Notes: generated by a model not told the origin, from the letters alone. A DNA stretch of 64,000 bases from SXOA01 sp051004015 (GCA_051004015.1 JBPCKT010000157.1:124001-188000), one strand, 5' to 3'. Positions 39,980 through 48,121 are shown, counted from the first letter of the stretch. Made by a program: numbers and translations.

Positions 39980-41290
39980 TCAGTCTGTAGCTTCAACTGA
40001 TTTTCTTGCGGCGATGCGAAAGAGCAGCACAACGACGGTGATGGTGAGCAGCGCGTAGAGAATCGAGAAGCCAACGAACAAGCCGAACACACCATCGGCG
40101 GGCGTCACCGAATCGGCCGTCTTCATCACCCCCTGGATCACCCACGGCTGGCGGCCAACTTCCGTCACGAACCAGCCGGCTTCGAGCCCAATAAAACCGA
40201 GGGGCATTCCCAGGACGAGGGCCCAGAGCAGAGGTCGCCTTTGCAAAATGGCTTCTCGCTTGCGAAAGTAGCTCCACCAGAACCAGGCGGAGAGGAGTAG
40301 GAGCGTTATCCCCGAGCCCACCATGATTTGAAAAGCAATATGTGTCAGTCCCACATTCGGCCAGTCGCTCCGCGGTACCTGGTCGAGCCCTTTCACTTCC
40401 GCAGACGGATCCGCTGCCGCCAGGAAGCTGAGACCACCGGGCACTTCGATGGCATAGTTCGTCTCTTGCTTGTCTTCGTCAGGCCAGCCGCCGATGCGGA
40501 GCGGCGCGTACGTCTGCGTTTTGAATTGCCCTTCCATGGCCGCGAACTTCGTCGGCTGGGTCTGGAAGACGAATTTGGCCAGGAAATCCCCGCTCAACGG
40601 CTGCAAGAATGCGGAGACTCCGCCAACAAGCATGGCGATGACGAGCGCCGAGCGCGTGTAGGCATCTTGCCGACCGTGGAGTGCCCGCCAGGCATACCAA
40701 CCGGCGACGGCAAAGGCCACGGACATGTAACAGGCGAGCGTAGAGTGCGTCGCCATGTGAAACCAAAGTGGCTGCTTGAAGATGGCGATGGGGTCGCTGA
40801 CCAAAACCGCGCCATCCCGCAGTTCAAATCCCACCGGCTGCTGCATCCAGGCGTTGACGCCCAGCACGAGCACGCCGGAGAGCATTCCGCTGACGGCAAT
40901 CACTACGCCGCACCACCAGTGGGCCCACGGGCCGAGTCGCTCCCAGCCATAGAGATAAAGACCGATGAAAATCGCTTCCAGAAAAAAGGCGTACCCCTCG
41001 AGCGCGAAGATATGCCCGACCACCGCCCCCATGATTTCTATGTACTTCGGCCAGAGTAAACCGAGTTCCAAAGAGAGTGCGGTCCCGGAAACCGCACCCA
41101 CCGCAAACAGCAGGCCCGTGACCTTTGCCCACTTTTTTGCCAGGGCTTTGTAGTGGGCCTTCCCCGTCCGCAGATGCAGCCACTCCACGATAACTATCAG
41201 GAGCGGCAAGCCAATGCCAATCGCCGCGTAGACCATGTGAAACGCCAGCGATAGCGTCATCTGCAAGCGGGCGGCAGTGAGATTATCCAC
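39980..41290 (-). CDS. cydA: Cytochrome bd-type ubiquinol oxidase subunit I
   Basis: 436 residues. The N-terminus MDNLTAARLQMTLSLAFHMV matches CydA, including the high-spin heme His; 'WFHMATHSTLACYM' carries the second heme His and 'GRQPW' is present. The quinol-binding Q-loop is short, as in the cyanide-insensitive (CIO) subgroup. The start is GTG at 41290, fixed by the conserved ARLQ segment; it lies only 2 nt after the 3' end of tRNA-Arg(CCG), so there is no separate SD. RNase processing of the tRNA would leave an almost leaderless cydAB mRNA. Confidence 0.93.
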   Translation of the reverse strand: MDNLTAARLQMTLSLAFHMVYAAIGIGLPLLIVIVEWLHLRTGKAHYKALAKKWAKVTGLLFAVGAVSGTALSLELGLLWPKYIEIMGAVVGHIFALEGYAFFLEAIFIGLYLYGWERLGPWAHWWCGVVIAVSGMLSGVLVLGVNAWMQQPVGFELRDGAVLVSDPIAIFKQPLWFHMATHSTLACYMSVAFAVAGWYAWRALHGRQDAYTRSALVIAMLVGGVSAFLQPLSGDFLAKFVFQTQPTKFAAMEGQFKTQTYAPLRIGGWPDEDKQETNYAIEVPGGLSFLAAADPSAEVKGLDQVPRSDWPNVGLTHIAFQIMVGSGITLLLLSAWFWWSYFRKREAILQRRPLLWALVLGMPLGFIGLEAGWFVTEVGRQPWVIQGVMKTADSVTPADGVFGLFVGFSILYALLTITVVVLLFRIAARKSVEATD

Positions 41291-41292
41291 AG

Positions 41293-41366
41293 TATGCCCG
41301 ACAGGACTCGAACCTGTAACCTTCGGCTTCGGAGGCCGACGCTCTATCCAATTGAGCTACGGGCAC
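41293..41366 (-). tRNA. tRNA-Arg(CCG), canonical
   Basis: Acceptor GTGCCCG pairs with CGGGCAT, D arm TAGCTCAATTGGATAGAGC is textbook, anticodon stem TCGGC/GCCGA has loop CTCCGAA, anticodon CCG, discriminator A, CCA not encoded. It is far better conserved than the array tRNAs and ends 2 nt before the cydA start. Confidence 0.95.
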
Positions 41367-41500
41367 GTGTACGGCGACTTCACTGGGCAATATGACACAG
41401 GCGGGCGGGAAGCGTCAAGAACCGGCGAATTGACGGCGGAGGGACGTTATACTCATTGGCGTTCGCAGTAGTAACTGCATCCTCGTGCTGAGATTTCGCC

Positions 41501-42430
41501 ATGCAACTCGGTTTTGTCTCCGCCATTCTCCCCGATCTTTCGCTGCAAGAAGTGGCCACGTTCGCCCACTCGGCCGGCTATTCGTGCGTGGAACTGATGT
41601 GCTGGCCGCCGAGCAAGGCGGAGCGGCGGTATGCGGGAGTGACACACGTGGATGTCACCAGGTTCGGTGCCACCGAGGCGGCAGAGGTAAAGGGAATCAT
41701 GGCCGCGGCTGGCGTGGAAATCAGCGGATTGGGCTATTATCCCAACCCGCTTTGCCCTGACAGGGAAGAAAGTCGCCGCTACACCGACCACATTGCCAAA
41801 GTCATTGAAGCCGCGGCGCTTCTCGGCGTGGGCCGCGTCAACACGTTCATAGGTCGCGACTGGACCAAATCGGTTGACGACAATTGGCCAAGGTTCCTGG
41901 AAGTCTGGCAGCCGCTGATCGCGCTGGCGGATCAGCACGAGGTGAAGGTCGGCATCGAAAATTGCCCCATGCTATTCACCAAGGACGAATGGCCCGGCGG
42001 AAAGAATCTGGCGACGTCGCCGGCGATCTGGCGGCGAATGTTTCAGGACATTCCCAGCCCGAATTTCGGCCTCAACTACGATCCGTCCCACATGATCTGG
42101 CAGCAGATGGACTATTTGCAGCCGATCCGCGAGTTTGCCGCTCGCTTGCACCACGTCCACGCGAAGGACGTGCGAATGGACCGCCACAAGCTCGACGAAG
42201 TCGGCGTCTTGGCGCATCCCAATCTCTATCACACGCCGAAGCTCCCTGGACTCGGCGACGTGAACTGGGGTCAGTTCTTCTCGGTCCTCAGCGATGTCGG
42301 CTACCGCGGGCCGATTTGTGTGGAGGTAGAGGACCGGGCGTATGAGCATTCGCTAGAAGCTCGAAAGACAAGCCTCAAGCAGAGTGCCGTGTATCTGCGG
42401 CAGTTCATAGCCGATCAACAAACCTCGTAA
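41501..42430 (+). CDS. Sugar phosphate isomerase/epimerase (AP endonuclease 2-like TIM barrel)
   Basis: 309 residues. A xylose-isomerase-like TIM barrel: starts 'MQLGFVSAILPDLSLQEVATFAHSAGYSCVELMCWPP', with metal-site regions 'VKVGIENCPMLF' (Glu), 'FGLNYDPSHMIWQQMD' (Asp, His), 'LHHVHAKDVRMD' (His) and 'GPICVEVED' (Glu). Substrate unknown; relatives isomerise or epimerise sugars and inositol derivatives, or act in sugar-acid catabolism. It is followed after 14 nt by deoC, so the two are probably an operon. Confidence 0.9.
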   Translation: MQLGFVSAILPDLSLQEVATFAHSAGYSCVELMCWPPSKAERRYAGVTHVDVTRFGATEAAEVKGIMAAAGVEISGLGYYPNPLCPDREESRRYTDHIAKVIEAAALLGVGRVNTFIGRDWTKSVDDNWPRFLEVWQPLIALADQHEVKVGIENCPMLFTKDEWPGGKNLATSPAIWRRMFQDIPSPNFGLNYDPSHMIWQQMDYLQPIREFAARLHHVHAKDVRMDRHKLDEVGVLAHPNLYHTPKLPGLGDVNWGQFFSVLSDVGYRGPICVEVEDRAYEHSLEARKTSLKQSAVYLRQFIADQQTS

Positions 42431-42444
42431 GAAGGCAGCGAGAC

Positions 42445-43134
42445 ATGACCTATACCTACCAAGACATCAGCAAGATGATTGATCACTCGCTGCTCAATCC
42501 GACGCTGACCGCGGCGGATTTGGAAGCGGGATGCAAGCTGGCGATCGAGTATGACGTGGCCAGCGTCTGCATCCTGCCTTATTACCAGCAGAGGTGCGCG
42601 GAAATTCTCCTGGGTAGCGGTGTGAAGGCCAGCACGACCATCGGCTTTCCACATGGAGGCCATACAACGGACGTCAAGCTCGCGGAGGCCCGGCAGGCGC
42701 TGGCGGAAGGCTGCCATGAGCTGGACATGGTCGTCAACATCAGCCAAGTGTTGTCGGGCAACTGGGACTACGTGCGGCAGGAAATTAAGGGTGTTGTGGA
42801 CCTCGCTCACCACGCCGGCCAGACGGTGAAGGTCATCTTCGAGAACGCCTATCTGAAGGACGAGCACAAGGTTCGCCTCTGCGAAATCTGCGGCGACGTC
42901 CAAGCAGATTGGGTAAAAACTAGCACGGGCTATGCGCCAAGCGGCGCGACGATGGACGACCTGAAGCTAATGCGAAAGCACGCGCCGCCGCATGTCCAGG
43001 TGAAAGCAGCCGGCGGCATCCGCGACTTGGATACGCTGCTGGCCGTGCGAGAAATCGGCGTCAGCCGCTGCGGAGCTAGCAGAACGAAAGAAATGCTGGA
43101 TGAAACGAAGCGGCGATTGGGAGATCGCGTCTAG
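42445..43134 (+). CDS. deoC: Deoxyribose-phosphate aldolase
   Basis: 229 residues. A class I aldolase splitting 2-deoxyribose 5-phosphate to glyceraldehyde 3-phosphate and acetaldehyde. The Schiff-base lysine lies in 'WVKTSTGYAPSGAT'; 'ELDMVVNISQVLSGNWDYV' and 'VKAAGGIRDLDTLLA' are conserved blocks. AAGG lies about 9 nt upstream of the ATG. Its TAG shares the sequence CTAG with the stop codon of the convergent lipoprotein gene, so the two genes overlap by 3 bases at their ends. Confidence 0.93.
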   Translation: MTYTYQDISKMIDHSLLNPTLTAADLEAGCKLAIEYDVASVCILPYYQQRCAEILLGSGVKASTTIGFPHGGHTTDVKLAEARQALAEGCHELDMVVNISQVLSGNWDYVRQEIKGVVDLAHHAGQTVKVIFENAYLKDEHKVRLCEICGDVQADWVKTSTGYAPSGATMDDLKLMRKHAPPHVQVKAAGGIRDLDTLLAVREIGVSRCGASRTKEMLDETKRRLGDRV

Positions 43135-43370
43135 CGTCCCGCCCGCTGGGCTTCCAAATCGGATTTGAACGCCTTCTGGGCAGCCGCCTCGCGACTGAGC
43201 TTGAACTCAGGGCCGGGGGCGAAGTACTGCACGTCGTCGGTCAGATACCACGAGCTGGGAAGCGTCTGGCCCCCTTCGGTAATCTGGCACCCGGTCGATC
43301 CGATGGCGAGCGTCGCCAGCGTCAGTCCGCACAAACCCGTCTTTAGCCAGCTCATCCGTGAAGTCTTCAT
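43131..43370 (-). CDS. Small lipoprotein
   Basis: 79 residues. A lipoprotein signal peptide (MKTSRMSWLKTGLCGLTLAT) runs into lipobox GSTGC, and the mature part starts CQITEGGQTLPSSWYLTDDV and ends in a charged helix. I recall this as a recurrent planctomycete small lipoprotein type of unknown role. The ATG at 43370 is chosen because the longer frame (to 43613) runs through an inverted-repeat region. Converges with deoC. Confidence 0.8.
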   Translation of the reverse strand: MKTSRMSWLKTGLCGLTLATLAIGSTGCQITEGGQTLPSSWYLTDDVQYFAPGPEFKLSREAAAQKAFKSDLEAQRAGR

Positions 43371-43539
43371 GGTTTGGCGTCTCCGCAGCATTCCGGGCTC
43401 AAAAGGTCCTAGGGCGCTACAACCGTTAGAATCGTCACGCTCATTATCGGACTGCGGGAAGCCGGAACTTTCGGCAAAGACGGAAAACTTTACCATCAAG
43501 AGAGGGCTATCGCTAGCACCAAGGGCGCCGGCAAGAGAA

Positions 43540-43656
43540 TTGAACAGAAGGAAACTAAGGAAACTAAGGAAGGCAGAAGGTAAGTGTGGGAAATCCTCTC
43601 CATGATTTTCCACCGCATTGGTTTCTCCTTCGTTACCTTTGTTTCCTTCTGTTCAA
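43540..43656. repeat. Inverted repeat with purine-rich tandem
   Basis: 16-nt perfect arms TTGAACAGAAGGAAAC (43540-43555) and GTTTCCTTCTGTTCAA (43641-43656); the left part continues as GGAAACTAAGGAAACTAAGG. It fills most of the 294-nt spacer between the lipoprotein start and the acyl carrier protein stop codon and may end transcription from the operon upstream. Confidence 0.6.
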
Positions 43657-43664
43657 AACGCCTT

Positions 43665-44063
43665 TCATGGCTGCTTGTCGCTCCCCGGCTTCCACTTGCG
43701 GTGCTGCAGAATGAAGCGGATCACGTCGCCAATTGTCTGCAACTTTTCCGCCGCATCATCGGGAATGTCAATGTCGAATTCTTCTTCGAGTTCCATCACA
43801 AGCTCGACGGTATCCAGCGAGTCAGCGCCAAGATCGTTCACGAAAGAAGTTTCCTCCGTAATTTTGTCGGGGTCGATGCCGAGTTGTTCGGCGATAATCC
43901 TCTTCATGCGGGCATTCACAGCCTCGTCGCCCCACAGCAATGAACCGCAGTTCGGACAGACGGCATCTCCCGCCAGCGAGTATTCAATCGACGTCTCCGC
44001 TCCGCACAGCGGACAACGGCTGTCGCGGCCTTCGGGAGTTCGGGAAGAGATGGTGACGGCCAT
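43665..44063 (-). CDS. Acyl carrier protein with N-terminal zinc ribbon
   Basis: 132 residues. Residues 17-39 hold a CPLC...CPNC zinc ribbon; residues about 50-125 are a complete acyl carrier domain with the phosphopantetheine serine (Ser82) in 'LGADSLDTVELVMELEEEFD'. Typical AcpP is about 78 residues with no such extension. AAGG lies upstream of the ATG. It is the last gene of a minus-strand operon after a PfkB kinase (11-nt gap). Whether it serves fatty acid synthesis or a special carrier role is unknown; the extension may recruit a partner enzyme. Confidence 0.85.
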   Translation of the reverse strand: MAVTISSRTPEGRDSRCPLCGAETSIEYSLAGDAVCPNCGSLLWGDEAVNARMKRIIAEQLGIDPDKITEETSFVNDLGADSLDTVELVMELEEEFDIDIPDDAAEKLQTIGDVIRFILQHRKWKPGSDKQP

Positions 44064-44074
44064 GGGGTTGACCC

Positions 44075-45163
44075 TTATCGTTGCACTCGCCCGCTGGCAT
44101 TCCCCCCCATCAGCGCCACCACTTCTTCCTTGCTGACGTAATTAAAGTCTCCTTGCACCGAGTGCTTCAGGCACGATGCTGCCACGGCAAAGGAGATGAC
44201 CGACTGCGGATCGGCGAATTCAGGACTATTCAGAGCGAACAGCAGCCCAGCCGCGAAGGAGTCGCCGCCGCCGACCCGGTCAATAATGTCTCGGATTTCA
44301 AACGGCTCGTACTGGCCGCGATTATCCAAAGGGGCGAAGAACGCCTTACCCAGCTTCGCGTCAAACAGCATTGCCCCCCAGTTATTGTGGTCAGCGGAAA
44401 TGCTCTCCCGCAGTGTAATCGCAACGCGGCTGATATTCGGAAAGCGGCTGATGATCTGGCGGGCGACTTGCTCGTAGGCGGCGGCATCAATCCGCCCTTG
44501 CGTCACGTCGGTCCCTGTGGCGTGAATGTCGAGCACGTCGGCCGCGTCCTCTTCGTTGGCGATGACCAGGTCCACAAACGGCAGCACCTCCGCCATGCAC
44601 TGCCGGGCCAACTCGCGGGGCTTCGTCCCCGAGCGCCAGTTCCACAACTTTTTGCGGAAGTTCAGATCGCAGGAAACGCTCGCCCCCGCTTGTTTTGCCT
44701 GCTTCGCCAGTTCCAGGTTCGCCTCGCAAGCAGCTTCCGAAATAGCGGGAGTGATACCCGAGAGATGCACCCACTTGATGCCGGACAGCGCAGCCGCGAA
44801 GTCATATTCCCGCGGCTCCGCCAGGCTGATGGCGCTATGCGAGCGGTCGTAGAGCACCGTTGAACCCCGCTGATTGGCCCCCACTTCCACAAAATACAAC
44901 CCCAGTCGCCCTTCCTTCCGCCACAGGATTTGACTCACGTCGACGCCCAACCCGCGCAGCGTGCCAACCATTGCCTCAGTAACCGGTGTTTTCGGCAATG
45001 CAGTAAGATAGCGGGCCGATGCCCCGAAGAGTGCCAGCGATGCGCAGACGTTGGCCTCTCCCCCGCCCCACGTCACTTGCACGCTCCCCGGCAGCGCCTG
45101 GGCCCATCGCATATGCCCCGGCGGCGCGATGCGGGCCATGATCTCACCGAACGCCAGAAACAT
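44075..45163 (-). CDS. PfkB-family sugar kinase, 2-keto-3-deoxygluconate kinase-like
   Basis: 362 residues. PfkB fold: 'FLAFGEIMARIAPPG' at the N-terminus, 'VTWGGGEANVCASLALFGA' (substrate Gly-Gly box), 'DLVIANEEDAADVL', and the catalytic 'RVGGGDSFAAGLLFAL' with the Asp base. The N-terminal sequence resembles KdgK, which phosphorylates 2-keto-3-deoxygluconate in sugar-acid breakdown. The ATG at 45163 fits KdgK N-termini; an alternative ATG at 45205 with GGGAG would overlap the small membrane protein gene. Middle of a four-gene operon. Confidence 0.85.
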   Translation of the reverse strand: MFLAFGEIMARIAPPGHMRWAQALPGSVQVTWGGGEANVCASLALFGASARYLTALPKTPVTEAMVGTLRGLGVDVSQILWRKEGRLGLYFVEVGANQRGSTVLYDRSHSAISLAEPREYDFAAALSGIKWVHLSGITPAISEAACEANLELAKQAKQAGASVSCDLNFRKKLWNWRSGTKPRELARQCMAEVLPFVDLVIANEEDAADVLDIHATGTDVTQGRIDAAAYEQVARQIISRFPNISRVAITLRESISADHNNWGAMLFDAKLGKAFFAPLDNRGQYEPFEIRDIIDRVGGGDSFAAGLLFALNSPEFADPQSVISFAVAASCLKHSVQGDFNYVSKEEVVALMGGNASGRVQR

Positions 45164-45191
45164 AGATGCACCATTCGCAAGGAGCGAGATT

Positions 45192-45323
45192 TTACCGCCG
45201 GTCATCCCGCTCCCGGTCCTTGCCACTTCCGGAAAACGCCAGGGCGACTACCACGGCCACGACGCCCGCGACCAGAATCACGACTCCGCCTAAGATCAGG
45301 AGCATCATAAAACTCATCGCCAT
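45192..45323 (-). CDS. 43-residue membrane protein
   Basis: Starts MAMSFMMLLILGGVVILVAG, continues as a single long hydrophobic helix to about residue 30, and ends in a charged tail (GSGKDRERDDRR). Its ATG lies 2 nt after the stop codon of the alpha/beta hydrolase gene, and GGAGAAG just upstream, inside that gene's last codons, is a good SD, so translation is probably coupled. Orientation should place the charged tail in the cytoplasm. Function unknown. Confidence 0.7.
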   Translation of the reverse strand: MAMSFMMLLILGGVVILVAGVVAVVVALAFSGSGKDRERDDRR

Positions 45324-45325
45324 TG

Positions 45326-47548
45326 CTACTTCTCCAGCAGATACGCCACTACAGCCGCATTCTTCGCGTCCGGCTTGCCGCTGCTTAAGGTGAGATTCTT
45401 CGGCTTCCCGGCTGCCTTATAGGCGGCGACGATGGATTCGCCGGAATCCGGCGTTTCGCCCAGGACCATGAGCCTGCCTGGAGCGGTGAGGGAGACGATG
45501 CCGGGTAGATCGCCGTACTTAGCGCCGCCGGGCATGAAATCGGGATGCTGGTAGTCGGTGAGCTTGCCGAAGCGGAAGCCGCTGGTATCGACGACCGTCT
45601 TGTCGATGGTCTCTTCACCCGCCTGAGCCCGCGCAGCAGCCACCCAATGACCCGCTCCTGCCAGGCCGACGAGCGAGATTTTCTCCGGCTTCTCCTTGTA
45701 GTTCTGGACGAAGCTGATGGCGGTGAGGATGTCATGCACGCGCTGTTCGAATACGGAGTGGTTGTAGCCCAGCGTAAAGCCGGCGAATTCGCGGGGGTTC
45801 TTGACTTTGGGCGTTTTTTCCAGCGGCTTGCCGTCCGCCAGGAATTCACCCTGATAGATGAGGTCGATGCCGCAAACCGCGGTTCCGGATTTGAGAAGCT
45901 GGGTGACGTCACTATTGGGAGCACCGTCCGGGTTGAGCAGGCCGGCTTTCCCCTTGTCGCTCACCCAGATGACGACCTTCTTGTTCCAATTCTTTGGCTG
46001 GAAAAAGAGCGCGGGGATTTCTTCCGCGTGGGCCTTGTTGCGGAGCAGACCGACGAAGCGAATGGGATCACCCAAAGTGGCTTCTTCCGATTGATTCCAT
46101 TCCACATCGCCTGCCGCCGACACGCCGCGGCCGATGATGGCGTCGATACCGCCGCCCACTACTTTCTTCCAAGCCGCCAGGCTCTCACCACTGCCATCAT
46201 TCACCGGCGTGAGCTTCTTGACCTGCTTGTTGGCGTCGTCGGTCCAGTGCCGCACCAACTTCCGCTCGAAGTCCACGCCCCCCTCCGGCTTGGGATGAGC
46301 GGCATCCCAAACCGTGAGCTGCGCGGCATCCAGCCGGGGGTAGTCCTGCTCAAGCACGGGATCGGGCAGGCCGAGTTTGAAATGCTTGTTGACCCAGGAG
46401 TACAGGGCGGCTCGACTGACGTAGTTGTAGTTGTGGCCGAAGTGGATGTAGGGGAACAGGGCGACGTTGTCGGGCGCACCCATAAAGGCGTAGTGGGCCT
46501 TGAGCTCCGGGAAACCCTTGGTCGCCATCTCCTTGGTCCAGTCGTTGGCGGCGGTGAGTCCCTGCGGCTTAGGGGCGAAGAGGGCGGCGAACTCAATGTT
46601 GCCGGTATCGACGCGAAGGCAACTGGCGTTCTCGCAGGTGCAGCCTCCCTGCATGGCGGTGGAAACCATGACCGCCGGAAAGGACAAGGCGATACGGGGA
46701 TCGATTGCCGCCAGCATGAAGGACTGCGTCCCGCCCCCGCTGGCCCCCGTGACGCCGATGCGGGCGGGATCAACCTCCGGCATGGTCAGAAGGAAGTCGA
46801 CACTGCGGATGGAATTCCAGGATTGCAAGCCCATCACGCTTTGCAGGTTCGCTTCCGCCTGCGGGCTGTAGAAGCCCCAGTTTTCCGGCGTGTTCATCTC
46901 CGGCCGCTGCTTGGCGAAGCGGTGGACCAGGTCGAACGAAAGTTGCGTGCTGTCCGCATAGCCAATCATGTCGTAGTGAAAAACCACGCATCCCATGCGG
47001 GCGAGCGTGACGCAGCGGGCCTGCAACGGATTGCGACCGCCAACTTCATGCTTCTCCGCTCCCTTGGCAATCTCGGCTTTGACCGCGGCTTCCCCCATGT
47101 CGTGGAACCGTCCGTTGGCCCAGTGGCCGTGCGGGCAGAGAATGCCGGGGAGTTTCCCCTCTTTCCCCTTCGGCTTGAACAGGCTGCCGGTGACGTAGAA
47201 GCCAGGAAAGCTCTCAAAAAAGACCTTCTCCACCGTGTAATCCCCCTGATCAACCTTGCCATGCACGACAGGATTCAGAGGCGTCTTCTCCGGCAGCGGC
47301 CACAACCCCTGCGAAACCAGCATCTGCCGCCGCACCCGCTCCGCCCGCTGCTCCCAAGCCTCGCGGCTCTTGGGGGGCGTGAAGGGAAAATAGCCGTCGA
47401 GATCCTTCGGCGGCGAGAGGCGGATATCGTTGGGCAGCTTGCCGGCCGGCAGAGCGCGGGGAACATCGGCGCGCGAAGTTGTCGTGAAGCCGATCACGCC
47501 GCAAATGAGCAAGAACGGCAAGGCAAGACGCGGGAGGGAGAACGTCAT
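45326..47548 (-). CDS. Secreted tandem alpha/beta hydrolase (acetyl xylan esterase-like)
   Basis: 740 residues. Signal peptide (MTFSLPRLALPFLLICGVIG), then a first alpha/beta hydrolase domain similar to acetyl xylan esterases: 'LPGILCPHGHWANG' (oxyanion region) and nucleophile elbow 'GVTGASGGGTQSFML' with Ser. The C-terminal half looks like a second, shorter hydrolase domain, but its elbow reads 'GLAGAGHWVAA' with Ala where Ser is expected, so it is probably inactive. Predicted periplasmic carbohydrate-esterase-type enzyme. First gene of the operon ending with the zinc-ribbon acyl carrier protein. Confidence 0.82.
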   Translation of the reverse strand: MTFSLPRLALPFLLICGVIGFTTTSRADVPRALPAGKLPNDIRLSPPKDLDGYFPFTPPKSREAWEQRAERVRRQMLVSQGLWPLPEKTPLNPVVHGKVDQGDYTVEKVFFESFPGFYVTGSLFKPKGKEGKLPGILCPHGHWANGRFHDMGEAAVKAEIAKGAEKHEVGGRNPLQARCVTLARMGCVVFHYDMIGYADSTQLSFDLVHRFAKQRPEMNTPENWGFYSPQAEANLQSVMGLQSWNSIRSVDFLLTMPEVDPARIGVTGASGGGTQSFMLAAIDPRIALSFPAVMVSTAMQGGCTCENASCLRVDTGNIEFAALFAPKPQGLTAANDWTKEMATKGFPELKAHYAFMGAPDNVALFPYIHFGHNYNYVSRAALYSWVNKHFKLGLPDPVLEQDYPRLDAAQLTVWDAAHPKPEGGVDFERKLVRHWTDDANKQVKKLTPVNDGSGESLAAWKKVVGGGIDAIIGRGVSAAGDVEWNQSEEATLGDPIRFVGLLRNKAHAEEIPALFFQPKNWNKKVVIWVSDKGKAGLLNPDGAPNSDVTQLLKSGTAVCGIDLIYQGEFLADGKPLEKTPKVKNPREFAGFTLGYNHSVFEQRVHDILTAISFVQNYKEKPEKISLVGLAGAGHWVAAARAQAGEETIDKTVVDTSGFRFGKLTDYQHPDFMPGGAKYGDLPGIVSLTAPGRLMVLGETPDSGESIVAAYKAAGKPKNLTLSSGKPDAKNAAVVAYLLEK

Positions 47549-47761
47549 GGCGGGAACCTCGTGGACATGGCAGGGAAGGAGCGGGACATTTCACCCGCGG
47601 TGACAAGTAGTCTAATGGGCACTGGCGCGAGATGCTACCAGCGCAGGCGTATTGCCTATCAGGCCCAACGGGCCGAAGCCGCTGAGGTGCGACTGAGCAG
47701 CAGTTCTGCAGTTATAATGCAGCGAGACAAGGCGGCGATTTTGCTAATCGATTGGGATATC

Positions 47762-48121
47762 ATGGCGAGAGTTCCTTGGGCTTACTGTTCAGCGGCAAGG
47801 GCAATGGCCACCCGAAGAATCATCAAGGGCTTGTTGGGGAACTTTCTCGGCACTTACGTCAGTGGGTATTCCGACTACGACGGATATTGGTTGTTCGGAT
47901 TCTTGGTCGGGGAGTTTCCTGAGTTGAGAATCGAACTACTTCCGCCTGGCGATATTCAAACTCGGCCAAAGTCTATTCCGTTGCCCGCCCATACCCCAGC
48001 CACGACGGCAAATTCTCCTCCCACCATTTGCGACAATCCGCCATCGTGTCGAACACGCGAAACGGCTCGCGGTCCATCATGCTATGCTGGTGGGCAGGGA
48101 ACCAAGAGTTCCGTAATCTGA
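47762..48121 (+). CDS. Hypothetical protein, perhaps 3'-truncated
   Basis: Up to 119 residues. The first about 65 look like a real protein ('RRIIKGLLGNFLGTYVSGYS', 'YDGYWLFGFLVGEFPELRIELLPPG'); beyond about 47960 the reading becomes Pro/Thr-rich and runs antisense to a small minus-strand ORF, so the native 3' end may have been lost. No SD. Family not recognised. Confidence 0.4.
   Translation: MARVPWAYCSAARAMATRRIIKGLLGNFLGTYVSGYSDYDGYWLFGFLVGEFPELRIELLPPGDIQTRPKSIPLPAHTPATTANSPPTICDNPPSCRTRETARGPSCYAGGQGTKSSVI
47973..48080 (-). CDS. Hypothetical 35-residue protein
   Basis: Starts MMDREPFRVFDTMADCRKWW and ends in NLPSWLGYGRATE, a compact aromatic-rich sequence that looks protein-like and recalls short planctomycete proteins ending in LPSWLGYG (from memory, unverified). 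No SD; overlaps the plus-strand frame above. Confidence 0.35.
   Translation of the reverse strand: MMDREPFRVFDTMADCRKWWEENLPSWLGYGRATE

Noticed and set aside
33456..45163. Inositol oxygenase, sugar isomerase, deoC and KdgK-like kinase as one catabolic operon
   Set aside because: They are on different strands and separated by a slipin, the tRNA array and cydAB; any pathway link is only speculative.
45545..47700. Long plus-strand ORF opposite the tandem hydrolase
   Set aside because: Shadow frame; the minus strand carries signal peptide, nucleophile elbow and SD. Only the far 3' part (47762-48121) was kept as a weak candidate.
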